From contig NZ_JAIMIB010000001.1 of assembly GCF_019966515.1 (NCBI RefSeq), positions 496,001 to 560,000 on the forward strand: a stretch of 64,000 nt of DNA, written 5' to 3'. The notes beneath the pieces are model-generated. The model searched no databases, was not told where the DNA came from, and saw nothing but the letters and a program-made list of their open reading frames with translations. Position numbers and translations under genes: made by a program. The DNA is from Roseovarius aestuarii (GTDB lineage: Bacteria > Pseudomonadota > Alphaproteobacteria > Rhodobacterales > Rhodobacteraceae). Each line of letters starts with the position of its first letter. Within the stretch, counting starts at the first letter, position 1. Positions 38,251 through 47,715 of the stretch are shown piece after piece.

Positions 38251-38955
38251 ATGAAGAAAGTGTACGAAAGCGCGTCCGAGGCGCTGAACGGCGTGCTACA
38301 CGAGGGCATGACCATTGCCGCCGGGGGCTTCGGGCTTTGCGGTATCCCCGAATTGCTGATCGATGCGATCGTGGAAAGCGGGGTCAAAGATCTCACGGTG
38401 GCATCGAACAATTGCGGCGTTGACGGATTTGGTCTGGGGAAACTGCTCGATACCAAACAGATCAAGAAGATGATGTCGTCCTATGTGGGCGAGAACGCCG
38501 AATTCATGCGTCAGTATCTGTCGGGTGAGCTTGAGCTTGAGTTTAACCCGCAGGGCACCTTGGCCGAGCGGATGCGCGCAGGTGGATGCGGCATCCCGGG
38601 TTTCTATACCAAGACCGGCGTGGGCACCGTGATTGCCGAGGGCAAGGAACATAAGGATTTCGACGGTCAGACCTATATTCTTGAGCGCGGGATTTTCGCG
38701 GATCTGTCGATTGTGAAGGCGTGGAAGGCCGATACCACCGGCAATGCGGTCTTCCGCAAAACCGCGCGCAACTTTAATCCCCCCGCGGCGATGTGCGGTA
38801 AAATCTGCATCATGGAGGTCGAAGAGATCGTAGAACCCGGTGAACTGGACGGTGATCACATTCATCTGCCTGGCATCTACGTGCACCGCCTGATCCAGGG
38901 CAATCATGAGAAACGCATCGAGCAACGCACCACACGCACACGGGAGGACGCATAA
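38251..38955 (+). CDS. scoA: 3-oxoacid CoA-transferase subunit A
   Basis: Starting at the ATG at 38251, after GGAAGAGG, gives 234 residues, the normal length for family I subunit A. It shows MTIAAGGFGLCGIPE and SNNCGVDGFGLGKLL, and later GFYTKTGVGT and AVFRKTARNFNP. Together with the next gene it moves CoA from succinyl-CoA to acetoacetate or a similar 3-oxoacid, in ketone-body or polyhydroxybutyrate breakdown. The stop overlaps the subunit B start (TAATG). The exact acid substrate cannot be told from sequence. Confidence 0.9.
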   Translation: MKKVYESASEALNGVLHEGMTIAAGGFGLCGIPELLIDAIVESGVKDLTVASNNCGVDGFGLGKLLDTKQIKKMMSSYVGENAEFMRQYLSGELELEFNPQGTLAERMRAGGCGIPGFYTKTGVGTVIAEGKEHKDFDGQTYILERGIFADLSIVKAWKADTTGNAVFRKTARNFNPPAAMCGKICIMEVEEIVEPGELDGDHIHLPGIYVHRLIQGNHEKRIEQRTTRTREDA

Positions 38956-39578
38956 TGCCCTGGGATCGTAATCAGATGGCCGAACGGGCCGCTCAGGAGC
39001 TGGAAGACGGCATGTATGTCAACCTTGGCATCGGCATCCCGACGCTGGTGGCGAACTATGTTGGAGACAAGGATATTACCCTGCAATCAGAGAATGGCAT
39101 GCTGGGCATGGGTCCCTTCCCGTTCGACGGCGAGGAAGATCCGGACCTGATCAACGCAGGCAAGCAGACCATCACTGAATTGCGCCGCACTTCATATTTC
39201 GACAGCGCGCAGAGCTTCGGCATGATCCGGGGCGGTAAGATTGCCGCGGCAATCCTGGGCGCGATGGAGGTCAGCGAACAGGGTGATCTGGCCAACTGGA
39301 TGATTCCGGGCAAGCTGGTGAAGGGCATGGGCGGCGCGATGGATCTTGTGGCGGGCGTTGGCCGCGTGATCGTGATCATGGACCACACCAACAAGCATGG
39401 CGATAGTAAGTTGCTGAAGGAATGCACGCTGCCTCTGACCGGCAAAGCGGTGGTTGATCGAGTCATTACCAACCTGGGGGTCCTAGACGTCACCCACAAG
39501 GGCCTGCATATTCAGGAACTGGCCCCGGGCGTCACCCGAGAAGACATGATCGCGGCGACCGAGGCCAAGATCGTCTGA
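38955..39578 (+). CDS. scoB: 3-oxoacid CoA-transferase subunit B
   Basis: This 207-residue protein starts at an ATG sharing a base with the subunit A stop. The catalytic glutamate is in LQSENGMLGMGPFP near residue 47, and GIGIPTLVANYV and GGAMDLVAGVGRVIV are typical of subunit B. It forms the heteromeric transferase with the preceding gene product. A hairpin terminator follows 40 bases downstream. Confidence 0.92.
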   Translation: MPWDRNQMAERAAQELEDGMYVNLGIGIPTLVANYVGDKDITLQSENGMLGMGPFPFDGEEDPDLINAGKQTITELRRTSYFDSAQSFGMIRGGKIAAAILGAMEVSEQGDLANWMIPGKLVKGMGGAMDLVAGVGRVIVIMDHTNKHGDSKLLKECTLPLTGKAVVDRVITNLGVLDVTHKGLHIQELAPGVTREDMIAATEAKIV

Positions 39579-39617
39579 TCGCGCGCAAATCTATCCACAT
39601 TATATATAGTGCAGAGA

Positions 39618-39640
39618 GGGGCGCCGGTGGTGCCCCTTTT
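39618..39640 (+). terminator. Rho-independent terminator after scoAB
   Basis: GGGGCGCC-GGT-GGTGCCCC forms an 8-base stem (one G-T pair) with a 3-base loop, followed by TTTT. It lies 39 bases after the scoB stop and reaches the stop codon of the convergent lytic transglycosylase gene. Confidence 0.75.
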
Positions 39641-40449
39641 CAGTTCGACGCCAGATTTAAAGCACAGCCGTCGCTGACAAGCTCAGGGCGGGTTTTGCAC
39701 AACCCCTTTGCCACCTCGAACGCCGCAAGCACTTTGGGTACGTAATCGCGGGTTTCTGCATAGGGTGGTACGCCCTCATGCTTCTTCACCGCGTTTTCCC
39801 CGGCATTATATCCTGCAATGGCCATGACAGCATCGCCGTCGAATTCGTTCAGCAGCCAGTGAAGGTAGCTTACACCACCTTTGATATTTGCCGCCGCTGA
39901 CAGGCTGTCCGTAACACCAAACCGTTTCGCCGTATCAGGCATCAGCTGCATCAGCCCCTGCGCGCCCTTACTGCTCACTGCCTCGGTTCGCCCGCTGGAT
40001 TCAACCGAGATAATCGCAAGAACCAAAGCGGGCGAGACATTCGTTCCTATCGTCGCTGACAGGATATTCGCCCCTTCGCTGCGTGTGATCGCCTGCAACG
40101 CCTGCAATCGCGGGCTGACAACCCGTGCGCCGTCAGGCCCCGTCGACAAGCTCTCAAGCGCGAGCCGCAACCTGTCAGACGCATTCTCGTCGATACCGGG
40201 CGATACTTTTTCCCAGAACCAGCTGTAATGCGATGACACGCTGGGAACCTCCGGTGTCTTATCCGGCGTAGCGGTTGGCTCTTTTATCACTTCCGGTTCG
40301 ATCTGCACTGTTATGCGTTTGCGTACGCCGGCCTTCGGTGGTGTCCCCATCTTGAAAGTGAATTCGGGAAATGGCGGCGGATCCGCCGCCTGAGATGGCG
40401 CTGAAACCAAGGATACCGCCAAAATTACCGCCCATCTGGAAATACTCAT
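39640..40449 (-). CDS. Lytic transglycosylase (SLT domain)
   Basis: This 269-residue protein has an N-terminal signal peptide (ending SQAADP) and a Pro-rich linker. An SLT lysozyme-like domain lies at about residues 140-250: catalytic Glu in IISVESSGR, then SSKGAQGLMQLMPDTA and AIAGYNAGENAVKKHEGVPPY. It cleaves the glycan strands of murein. It is transcribed away from the Flp pilus genes; a link to pilus passage through the wall is possible but not shown. Confidence 0.9.
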   Translation of the reverse strand: MSISRWAVILAVSLVSAPSQAADPPPFPEFTFKMGTPPKAGVRKRITVQIEPEVIKEPTATPDKTPEVPSVSSHYSWFWEKVSPGIDENASDRLRLALESLSTGPDGARVVSPRLQALQAITRSEGANILSATIGTNVSPALVLAIISVESSGRTEAVSSKGAQGLMQLMPDTAKRFGVTDSLSAAANIKGGVSYLHWLLNEFDGDAVMAIAGYNAGENAVKKHEGVPPYAETRDYVPKVLAAFEVAKGLCKTRPELVSDGCALNLASN

Positions 40450-40814
40450 GATTGCCTGCCGTTCTTTTTCTTAATCTTTGGAGCGAGTATCGCAAAAGTC
40501 CCGATTTTCCGCCAGCATTGTCTTTTCTTAAGAAACCGGAAACCACGATCAGACGCTCGAATCGTCCACCAAAATACCCCTATCAAGTGTTTTTTCGTTT
40601 TTTTATTTGTTTATATTCAATTAGTTAAACGTATCTCCGCGATAAATCTTTAGCGGTGCAAAAAAGGAACTATTGCCGCCCAATTCCTGCCTGATTTGGC
40701 TGGCTATATCTTCCCATACCGCAACGGCAGCGGGCCAATTAAGAGAGTACGGTCCGACACTATAGCACAAGCGGTTGCGAACCTTAGTAACAGATCCTCT
40801 GGAGGGACCTAACA
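40450..40814. promoter_or_regulatory. 365-base region upstream of the first Flp pilin gene
   Basis: No gene is supported. The middle (about 40570-40620) is strongly AT-rich with long T runs. Near the pilin gene, TTAAGA (40739-40744) and TATAGC (40761-40766), 16 bases apart, are a possible but weak promoter. The pilin ribosome-binding site GGAGGG (40801-40806) is strong, as expected for an abundant structural protein. The long leader could hold regulatory sites. Confidence 0.35.
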
Positions 40815-41003
40815 ATGATTAAATTCTTCAAGAACTTCAACAAAGACGAAGACGGCGCCGTAACAGTTGACTGGGTCGTTCTGACCGCAGCAGTTGTTGG
40901 CCTTGGTGTTGCCGGTGTTGCTACTGTCAGCGACGGCATCAGCAGCCTGGCGACCAAAATCGAAACTGGTGTGAAAGCTCAGACCGTTAACGGTGCTCCG
41001 TAA
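40815..41003 (+). CDS. flp1: Flp-family type IVb pilin
   Basis: This 62-residue protein has a short charged leader ending DEDG, then AVTVDWVVLTAAVVGLG, a hydrophobic helix. That is the Flp pilin layout, with cleavage after Gly by the prepilin peptidase encoded at 51139. The mature positions 5-6 are Asp-Trp instead of the Glu-Tyr of classical Flp pilins, as in other rhodobacteral Flp pilins. It forms the adhesive pilus fibre. A stem-loop follows the gene. Confidence 0.92.
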   Translation: MIKFFKNFNKDEDGAVTVDWVVLTAAVVGLGVAGVATVSDGISSLATKIETGVKAQTVNGAP

Positions 41004-41028
41004 GAACGGCTCTTTCTGAAACTTGGTT

Positions 41029-41053
41029 GATCGCCGGCCTCCGGCTGGCGGTC
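41029..41053 (+). terminator. Stem-loop after the first pilin gene
   Basis: GATCGCCGGCC-TCC-GGCTGGCGGTC forms an 11-base stem (two G-T pairs) with a 3-base loop, 26 bases after the flp1 stop. No U-tract follows, so it may stabilise the pilin mRNA 3' end or weaken read-through rather than stop transcription. Confidence 0.5.
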
Positions 41054-41171
41054 ACCGCCCTAAACAAGTAAATGCAACGAGATCGGGTATCGGGGTTGCA
41101 GCATTGAATGATCAGTACGAATTTTCAACGCTGTTGTGTAACATATAATGCGAATGGCGGAAGAATTCGAA

Positions 41172-41363
41172 ATGTTCAACTTTCTAAAATTCAAAAAATT
41201 CTGCGAGAATGAAGATGGCGCTGTCGCTGTCGATTGGGTTGTCCTGAGCGCGGCGATTATTGGGCTTGCGGTATCGGCCGTGACCTCTACTCAAAACGCC
41301 ACAGTTGCCGCAGCCAACTCTATCTCAGGTAAGATGAGTGCGATGAACGTGCCTCAGCCGTAG
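41172..41363 (+). CDS. flp2: Second Flp-family type IVb pilin
   Basis: Starting at the ATG at 41172 after GGAAG gives 63 residues; an ATG 24 bases upstream has no ribosome-binding site. The leader ends ENEDG, followed by AVAVDWVVLSAAIIGLAV. It is a diverged paralogue of the first pilin with a different C-terminal half, so it could be a minor pilin or an alternative major pilin. Confidence 0.85.
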   Translation: MFNFLKFKKFCENEDGAVAVDWVVLSAAIIGLAVSAVTSTQNATVAAANSISGKMSAMNVPQP

Positions 41364-41393
41364 CCGCGGCACACTGAATCAATAACTCGCGTA

Positions 41394-41427
41394 CAATGAG
41401 GGCGGCTTGTACCAGGCCGCCTCATTG
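41394..41427 (+). terminator. Long stem-loop between second pilin and cpaB
   Basis: CAATGAGG-G-CGGC pairs with GCCG-CCTCATTG (one bulged G) around a 9-base loop, 31 bases after the flp2 stop. A weak T-rich run follows. It probably reduces transcription into cpaB so that pilin is made in excess over the assembly machinery. Confidence 0.6.
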
Positions 41428-41573
41428 CTGTTTCGATACGGAAATTCATCGTTTTCTGTCTAGAAACTATCACCGCCACACCAATTTTTCGCCACATTCG
41501 AAAGCAATATGTAACGTTGTAGCGGTACAAGACCTGTACCGTATTAAAACAGTAACCTTGAAAGGACAGAGCC

Positions 41574-42443
41574 ATGAGATTGGTATTTGGGCTTGTACTG
41601 ATTGTAGGTCTCGGGCTGGCCGGTTTTGCCGTCTACATGGCCAAAAACTATATTCAGGGCTATCAGCAACAGCTTGCCAATGAGCGCGCTCAACGGGCGC
41701 CCGCAATTGAAACGGTCGACATTTATGTCGCCGAAAGGCCACTGAAATATGGCGAAACACTGAGGAAAGACAGTGTGCGTCTTGTAAGCTTTCCAAAATC
41801 CTCCCTTCCCGAAGGTGTCTTTGAAACATACGAAGCACTATTTCCAGAAGGCGATGACGAGCCACGTACGGTAACTCGTGCGATGGAACCGAACGAAGCG
41901 ATTCTTGCCGTCAAGGTCACCGGGCCGGGCGAAGAAGCAGGTCTGACTTCACAGCTTGAGCGCGGAATGCGCGCCTTTGCAATCAAAGTTGATGTTTCCA
42001 GCGGTGTTTCGGGCTTTCTACGCCCTGGTGACCGGGTCGACGTCTACTGGACAGGCCGGATTACGGGCAAAGGGACAGTAACCGAAGGAAACTCAACAGG
42101 TGACGTAACCAAGCTGATCGAAACCGGCGTCAAACTTATCGCGGTGGATCAGGTGGCCAACGGTGACACAACCGGCGCCATTATCGCCCGCACTGTTACA
42201 GTCGCTGTGCGACCACAGCAGGTGGCGGCTCTGGCGCAGGCACAGACAACCGGTCGACTGGCGCTATCATTGGTCGGCGCTGAAGACGATACCGTTGCCG
42301 AAGCGATTGAAGTTGACCAACGCAGCCTTCTCGGCCTGACACAAATACCGGTCGCCCAGGCACCTGTAGAAGAGGAAGTCTGTACGATCCGAACACGTCG
42401 TGGTGGCGAGACTATTGCGACAGAGATCCCCTGCACGAACTGA
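41574..42443 (+). CDS. cpaB: Flp pilus assembly protein CpaB
   Basis: This 289-residue protein starts at an ATG after AAAGGA. An N-terminal membrane anchor (about residues 3-22) is followed by an SAF-like domain (VDIYVAERPLKYGETLRKD) and the RcpC/CpaB core (GVSGFLRPGDRVDVYWTG). In the periplasm CpaB assists the secretin CpaC, encoded next. Confidence 0.92.
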   Translation: MRLVFGLVLIVGLGLAGFAVYMAKNYIQGYQQQLANERAQRAPAIETVDIYVAERPLKYGETLRKDSVRLVSFPKSSLPEGVFETYEALFPEGDDEPRTVTRAMEPNEAILAVKVTGPGEEAGLTSQLERGMRAFAIKVDVSSGVSGFLRPGDRVDVYWTGRITGKGTVTEGNSTGDVTKLIETGVKLIAVDQVANGDTTGAIIARTVTVAVRPQQVAALAQAQTTGRLALSLVGAEDDTVAEAIEVDQRSLLGLTQIPVAQAPVEEEVCTIRTRRGGETIATEIPCTN

Positions 42444-42644
42444 TTAGCATCGTGACAATTCGAATTTGAACGGGGCGTCGGGCGATCGGCGCTCCGTTGC
42501 ATTTTGGCGACTATTGCAGGCAAGCCACAATAATATTGCGCCCGAACCCATTGAATCTTGAAAAAAATAGCCGATTGCCGCAGAGTACCCGCAATCCGGG
42601 GCGTTAAGACCCTAAATTGAGGCGTGATCGGAAAGGCAGGTCAC

Positions 42645-44057
42645 ATGAAAAATCTAGGCTTATTCAAAGCTGCCCTCCTTGGGCTGGCGGTGGCGTTTGG
42701 ACCATTCGCCTCTGCCGTAAGTGCAGAAAATATCACCGTAGTACGAAAAGGCACAAGTCGCGATCTGAACGTCGCGATGAACCGCGCCGTTGTTGTCGAA
42801 AGCGACACACCGTTCGCGGAGCTCAGCATCGCCAACCCGGCAATCGCCGACTTTTCGACCTTGTCGGATCGGACGATCTACGTGCTTGGCAAGACACCGG
42901 GGCGCACCACGCTGACTCTGCTGGATGCAACCGGTCGCCTGATCACCAATGTCGATGTGCATGTCACGCCGGACGTTTCAGAATTCAAGGAACGGCTGCG
43001 CCAGATCATCCCGAACGAGAAGATCGAAGTGCGCTCGGCCAACGACGGAATTGTCCTGTCCGGCAGCGTTTCCAGCATGGCGCGCATGACGCGGGCTCTT
43101 GAACTCGCCGAGCGCTACGCGCCGGAACGAGTATCAAACCTGATGGTCGTCTCTGGCCAGCAGCAGGTTATGCTGAAGGTGCGTTTCGCCGAAATGCAGC
43201 GTTCCGTATCAAAGTCGCTCAGTTCTTCGATTGGCATCTTTTCTCTCGGGAACGATCTGTCCCTTGGGACCGAAACTGGCACGTTTCTTGTGCAAGGCAA
43301 CGGCGCACCGGCACTGGGAGGAAATGTTCTTCCCCCCGGCACGCAGGGCGCCTTGGGAGTGGACCTCAGCTTAGGTTCTACTCAGTTGTCAGTTTTGCTT
43401 GAAGCGCTTGAAAACAAAGGCATTGTCAGAACGCTGGCGGAGCCGAACCTGACCGCACTTTCGGGCCAGGAGGCGAAGTTTCTCGCTGGCGGTGAATTCC
43501 CGATCCCGGTGGATTCAGGTGATGACGGTATCGAAGTCGAATTCAAGCCTTTCGGAGTTGAGCTGAACTTCATCCCAAGAGTGGTTGATGAAAACATCAT
43601 TAACTTGGAAATGGCCGCGGCTGTGTCCTCGATCGACACCACCAATAGCGTTACTGTCGGCCCGATACAGCTACCGGCCTTCCGCCGCCGCGATACATCG
43701 ACAACTGTATCATTGCGCGATGGCCAGAGTTTCGCTGTAGCCGGTCTCTTGCAGGATGATTTCATCGACAACAACGCTCAAGTACCATGGCTAGGCGATA
43801 TTCCGGTTCTCGGTGCGCTCTTCCGCAGCGCGGATTATCAGCGCTCGCAAACCGAGTTGGTCATCATTATCACGGCACATCTGGTTTCACCCACCAATGG
43901 TGACGCATACGCGCTCCCCACTGATCGGGTTAAACTACCGACCGAGAAGGATCTCTTCCTAAATGGTCGGGTCGCGAAGGATGTCAGAAACCGCGGTTCG
44001 GCCGGTGAAGTCGCAAAGCAAGACTTCTCCGGTTCGTACGGCTACGTCATGGAATGA
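42645..44057 (+). CDS. cpaC: Flp pilus outer-membrane secretin CpaC
   Basis: Starting at the ATG at 42645 after AGGCAGG gives 470 residues with a signal peptide (cleavage near AVSAEN). N-terminal periplasmic domains, including a BON-like segment (VRSANDGIVLSGSVSS), lead to the secretin core with GIVRTLAEPNLTALSGQEAKFLAGGEFPIP split over the typical region. LPAFRRRDTSTTVSLRDGQS and VPWLGDIPVLGALFRS follow. It forms the channel through which the pilus leaves. Confidence 0.94.
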   Translation: MKNLGLFKAALLGLAVAFGPFASAVSAENITVVRKGTSRDLNVAMNRAVVVESDTPFAELSIANPAIADFSTLSDRTIYVLGKTPGRTTLTLLDATGRLITNVDVHVTPDVSEFKERLRQIIPNEKIEVRSANDGIVLSGSVSSMARMTRALELAERYAPERVSNLMVVSGQQQVMLKVRFAEMQRSVSKSLSSSIGIFSLGNDLSLGTETGTFLVQGNGAPALGGNVLPPGTQGALGVDLSLGSTQLSVLLEALENKGIVRTLAEPNLTALSGQEAKFLAGGEFPIPVDSGDDGIEVEFKPFGVELNFIPRVVDENIINLEMAAAVSSIDTTNSVTVGPIQLPAFRRRDTSTTVSLRDGQSFAVAGLLQDDFIDNNAQVPWLGDIPVLGALFRSADYQRSQTELVIIITAHLVSPTNGDAYALPTDRVKLPTEKDLFLNGRVAKDVRNRGSAGEVAKQDFSGSYGYVME

Positions 44058-44074
44058 TAGAAAGGCAGGGGCAA

Positions 44075-44737
44075 ATGAAATATCTTCTCGCAACTGCAGG
44101 ACTTGTCGCACTCACCGCCTGTTCCCAACAGGGCCAGGTTTACCGGTCCTACCTCTCGGAAGCAGGATCGGTGGTCGACGGTGGCAATTTCGGCAACGCC
44201 GTCATGAACAACCACCTCGTTATGACGGGACAGCGGAGTTATGTCGAAAACCTCTCGAACCGGTTTTCGAACGAGGTGCTGAGCACGGTGAACTTCGCAT
44301 TCAACTCGGCACAGCTGGATGCAGCCGCGCAATCGACATTGCGCGAGCAGGCACAATGGATCCGGCAATTCCCCGAGGTGCGTTTCAGGGTATACGGGCA
44401 TACCGATGCAGTGGGCTCGAATAGCTACAACAAACGCCTTGGTCTGCGCCGCGCGCAGGCAGTCGTCAGCTACCTGGCAACGCAGGGGATCAGCAGGTCA
44501 CGGCTTGAAGCGGTCGTATCCTTCGGAGAAACCCAACCTCTGATCGTCACGCAGGGTCGCGAACGGCGCAACCGCCGGACCGTGACCGACGTATCCGGAT
44601 TTGTTGGCACCCACCCAGTTGTCATGGAAGGCAAGTATGCGCAGGTGGTTTATCGCGAGTACGTAGCAAGCGCGATACCGCCGACAAGTCTGGCAACCGT
44701 AAGCGACGGGGAAACCATCGTCGGAGACGGAGGCTAA
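44075..44737 (+). CDS. OmpA-family lipoprotein of the Tad locus
   Basis: Starting at the ATG at 44075 (after GGCAGGGG) gives 220 residues. The signal sequence ends in the lipobox LTAC. The C-terminal half is an OmpA-like peptidoglycan-binding domain: VNFAFNSAQLDAAAQ, VYGHTDAVGSNSYNKRLGLRRAQAV and RRNRRT, split over residues about 75-185. It occupies the place of CpaD in other Tad loci and probably fixes the secretin to the wall. Confidence 0.88.
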   Translation: MKYLLATAGLVALTACSQQGQVYRSYLSEAGSVVDGGNFGNAVMNNHLVMTGQRSYVENLSNRFSNEVLSTVNFAFNSAQLDAAAQSTLREQAQWIRQFPEVRFRVYGHTDAVGSNSYNKRLGLRRAQAVVSYLATQGISRSRLEAVVSFGETQPLIVTQGRERRNRRTVTDVSGFVGTHPVVMEGKYAQVVYREYVASAIPPTSLATVSDGETIVGDGG

Positions 44738-44786
44738 CCACAGACGGTACGAAATCTCCCTGCCCGGCAAGCGCCGGGCCACCTGA

Positions 44787-44814
44787 AAAACCCGCCGCCT
44801 GGCGGGTTTTTTTT
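44787..44814 (+). terminator. Rho-independent terminator after the OmpA-like gene
   Basis: AAAACCCGCC-GCCT-GGCGGGTTTT forms a GC-rich stem with a 4-base loop running into eight T residues. It divides the pilin/secretin unit from the cpaE-tadV unit, so the latter needs its own promoter in 44815-45005. Confidence 0.9.
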
Positions 44815-45005
44815 GTATCTCAAAAACGCACAATTACGATCTTTTGGCCCAAATGTTGCCTAGATTTTAAGCCATTCTCGCTACAACGCCTTTGCGTTCC
44901 CCATGAAGTAAGGGGGCGTTGTGCAGTGAAACACGGCCGCAAACAGGTGAACTAAGTGCCGTTCAAAAGCCGCGCAATGCTTACAGGAATAGGATTTTTG
45001 GTACG

Positions 45006-46241
45006 ATGACGAGCAGCGCGATACAACATCCAGATCCCAGCCCGATAGTTGCATGCACGATAAGCCGGGATGTTCAGAATTTCGATTTGCTAATCGAAGA
45101 CATGGAAGCCATCCTTGGCGAAGCATGGGGCGATCTTGGCTTTTCCGAGGCGCTGGCCTTTTTCAACCAACCTGAAGCCGCCTCTCTCGAATTCGTGGCA
45201 ATTGCCGTGGATGAGACCGACGAGGAAGACCTGTCGATGTTGGGGGAATTGATTTCGCTGGCGAAATCACACCGTATTAAAGTTATTCTTATCGCCGAAG
45301 ATGTCAGCCCCGCCGCACTGCACCAGTTGCTACGGCAGGGAGCAGATGAGTTTGTCCCCTACCCGCTTCCGGAAAACGAATTGCAGGCCGCAATTGAACG
45401 TCTTCGCAAGCCCGACCCCGTGGCACATCCTGAACAAGCCCCGTTCAACACGGCCACCCCCGACAGCGAAGGCGTCTTATTTGCAACCCACGGCATGGCA
45501 GGCGGAACCGGCTCAACCACATTGGCGGTCAACCTCGCGTGGGAGTTGGCCAATGCCAGCGATAAGGATGCGCCCCGCGTCTGCTTGATTGACCTGGATC
45601 TTCAGTTCGGCTCTGTCGCGACCTATCTAGATCTGCCCCGTCGTGAAGTCGTCTACGAGATGTGGTCCGACACCGACTCGATGGATGACGATATCCTAAA
45701 ACAAGCGCTTGTTTCCTTTGAGGAAAAGATGTGGGTATTGACAGCGCCGCCAGACATGCTGCCGCTTGATATGATCACACCGGAAGATGTTGGCCGGGTG
45801 ATCGAGCTGGCCCGCAGCAAGTTCGACTATGTGGTTGTTGATATGCCGTCCACGCTGGTTCAGTGGTCCGAAACCGTGTTGACCGCGTCCCAGATCTATT
45901 TCGCCACCCTGGAATTGGATATGCGCTCGGCTCAAAATGTGTTGCGGCTTAAGAGAGCTTTGAAGGCCGAGGAACTGCCCCTTGAAAAGCTGCGTTTCTG
46001 TATGAACCGCGCCCCGAAATTTACCGATCTGAATGGCAAATCACGGGTCAAGCGCATGGCCGAAAGCCTGGAAATCGGCATTGAAATTCACCTGCCGGAT
46101 GGCGGCCGCCCGATCAGCCAGAGCGCGGATCATGGCCTGCCACTAGCATCATCCTCAGCAAAAAATCCTCTGCGTAAGGAAATTGCAAAACTTGCCGTAT
46201 CTCTTCACGAATTGGGGAAAAGTGAAGCAGAGGCTGCGTAA
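45006..46241 (+). CDS. cpaE: Pilus assembly ATPase-like protein CpaE
   Basis: Starting at the ATG at 45006 gives 411 residues; an upstream in-frame ATG at 44919 adds unlikely sequence. An N-terminal receiver-like domain (about 15-135) is followed by a MinD/ParA-like domain with a deviant Walker A, GMAGGTGSTTLAVNLA, in which the second lysine position is Ser/Thr. VCLIDLDLQFGSVATYLDLP follows. It localises the pilus machine to a pole in related bacteria. Confidence 0.9.
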   Translation: MTSSAIQHPDPSPIVACTISRDVQNFDLLIEDMEAILGEAWGDLGFSEALAFFNQPEAASLEFVAIAVDETDEEDLSMLGELISLAKSHRIKVILIAEDVSPAALHQLLRQGADEFVPYPLPENELQAAIERLRKPDPVAHPEQAPFNTATPDSEGVLFATHGMAGGTGSTTLAVNLAWELANASDKDAPRVCLIDLDLQFGSVATYLDLPRREVVYEMWSDTDSMDDDILKQALVSFEEKMWVLTAPPDMLPLDMITPEDVGRVIELARSKFDYVVVDMPSTLVQWSETVLTASQIYFATLELDMRSAQNVLRLKRALKAEELPLEKLRFCMNRAPKFTDLNGKSRVKRMAESLEIGIEIHLPDGGRPISQSADHGLPLASSSAKNPLRKEIAKLAVSLHELGKSEAEAA

Positions 46242-46255
46242 AAAGGTAATACTGG

Positions 46256-47710
46256 ATGTTTTCAAGATACAAAAAGCCCACTGCTGTTGGTGACGCGAAA
46301 GCGACTGGCAAACCCGACGCAGACCAACCGCAAGCGACGGAAACCAAACCCGTTGGTGAGGCCTCGGCGCAATCTTTGCGCCGACCGGTTCAAGCGTCAC
46401 CTGCTGCCGTTGCGCCGGTGGACAAAGAACGCAAACGCAAGGAGCGGCTGTCGGAAATCAAGCTCGACCTGCACCGGTCATTGCTCGACAATCTCAACCT
46501 TTCCGCGCTCGATTCGGCCAGCGAAGCAGATCTTCGCGCCGAAATAAGTTCTATCGCCAGCGAGGTTCTGGAAGAACAAAGTATTGTCCTGAACCGGGAA
46601 GATCGCGCGATCCTGACCCAGGAACTCTATGATGAGGTACGCGGGCTCGGCCCGCTCGAAACGCTTCTCAAGGATGATACGGTAAACGACATCCTGGTTA
46701 ACGGCCCGCAGCAGATTTTCGTAGAGCGCGCCGGCAAGCTGGAACTCAGCGACATCACTTTCAAGGATGAAAAACACCTGCTCCGGATCATCGACAAGAT
46801 TGTATCCGCCGTGGGCCGGCGCGTCGATGAATCCAACCCCTATGTGGACGCCCGTTTGCAAGACGGGTCGCGTTTCAACGCCATGGTACCGCCGATCGCG
46901 GTGGATGGCAGCCTGGTCTCGATCCGGAAGTTTAAAAAGGATAAGCTCGGGATTGATGATCTGGTGCGGTTCGGCGCCTTTTCCGAGGAAATGGCCGCCT
47001 ATTTGCAGGCCGCCGTGGCCACGCGTCTGAATGTCATCGTTTCGGGCGGTACGGGTTCCGGTAAAACTACGACGCTGAACGCACTGTCCAGTTTTATCGA
47101 CAATTCCGAGCGCATCCTGACCATTGAGGATACCGCGGAACTTCAGCTCCAACAGGTTCACGTGGGCCGGATGGAAAGCCGCCCCCCCAACGTGGAAGGC
47201 AAGGGCGAGGTTTCGCCGCGCGATTGTCTGAAAAACGCCCTGCGGATGCGCCCCGATCGTATCATCGTGGGTGAGACGCGAGGTGAAGAAGTGATCGACA
47301 TGCTGCAGGCCATGAACACAGGCCATGACGGCTCGATGACGACGATCCACGCCAACAACCCACGCGACGGCATCAGCCGTTTGGAAAACATGGTTGCGAT
47401 GGCCGGGATCGAAATGCCGCTCAAGGCGGTCCGGTCGCAGATTTCCTCGGCCGTGAACCTGATCGTGCAGGCCAGCCGCTTGCAGGATGGCTCGCGCCGG
47501 ATGACCTCGATCACCGAAATCACGGGCATGGAGGGCGAAGTGATTTCCATGCAGGAAATCTTCCGTTTCCAGCGTGTCGGGCTGACCTCGGATAATAAGA
47601 TTGTCGGTCATTTCACCGGCACCGGCGTGCGGTCAAACTTTACCGAGCGTTTCCGTCTGTGGGGCTACGACCTGCCTCCCAGCATTTTTGAACCCATCGC
47701 AGCGGAGTAA
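46256..47710 (+). CDS. cpaF: Flp pilus secretion ATPase CpaF/TadA
   Basis: This 484-residue protein is full length. A basic, disordered N-terminus precedes the CpaF domain. Walker A is [16 protein letters not shown] near residues 261-276. It also has [20 protein letters not shown] and the His box [16 protein letters not shown], as in PilT/VirB11-type ATPases. It drives extension of the Flp pilus. It starts 14 bases after cpaE and ends 5 bases before tadB. Confidence 0.96.
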   Translation: MFSRYKKPTAVGDAKATGKPDADQPQATETKPVGEASAQSLRRPVQASPAAVAPVDKERKRKERLSEIKLDLHRSLLDNLNLSALDSASEADLRAEISSIASEVLEEQSIVLNREDRAILTQELYDEVRGLGPLETLLKDDTVNDILVNGPQQIFVERAGKLELSDITFKDEKHLLRIIDKIVSAVGRRVDESNPYVDARLQDGSRFNAMVPPIAVDGSLVSIRKFKKDKLGIDDLVRFGAFSEEMAAYLQAAVATRLNVIVSGGTGSGKTTTLNALSSFIDNSERILTIEDTAELQLQQVHVGRMESRPPNVEGKGEVSPRDCLKNALRMRPDRIIVGETRGEEVIDMLQAMNTGHDGSMTTIHANNPRDGISRLENMVAMAGIEMPLKAVRSQISSAVNLIVQASRLQDGSRRMTSITEITGMEGEVISMQEIFRFQRVGLTSDNKIVGHFTGTGVRSNFTERFRLWGYDLPPSIFEPIAAE

Positions 47711-47715
47711 GCGAT

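Noticed and set aside
46478-47611. 377-codon minus-strand frame inside cpaF
   Set aside because: It is antisense to an essential conserved ATPase domain, with His/Arg/Gln-rich shadow composition.
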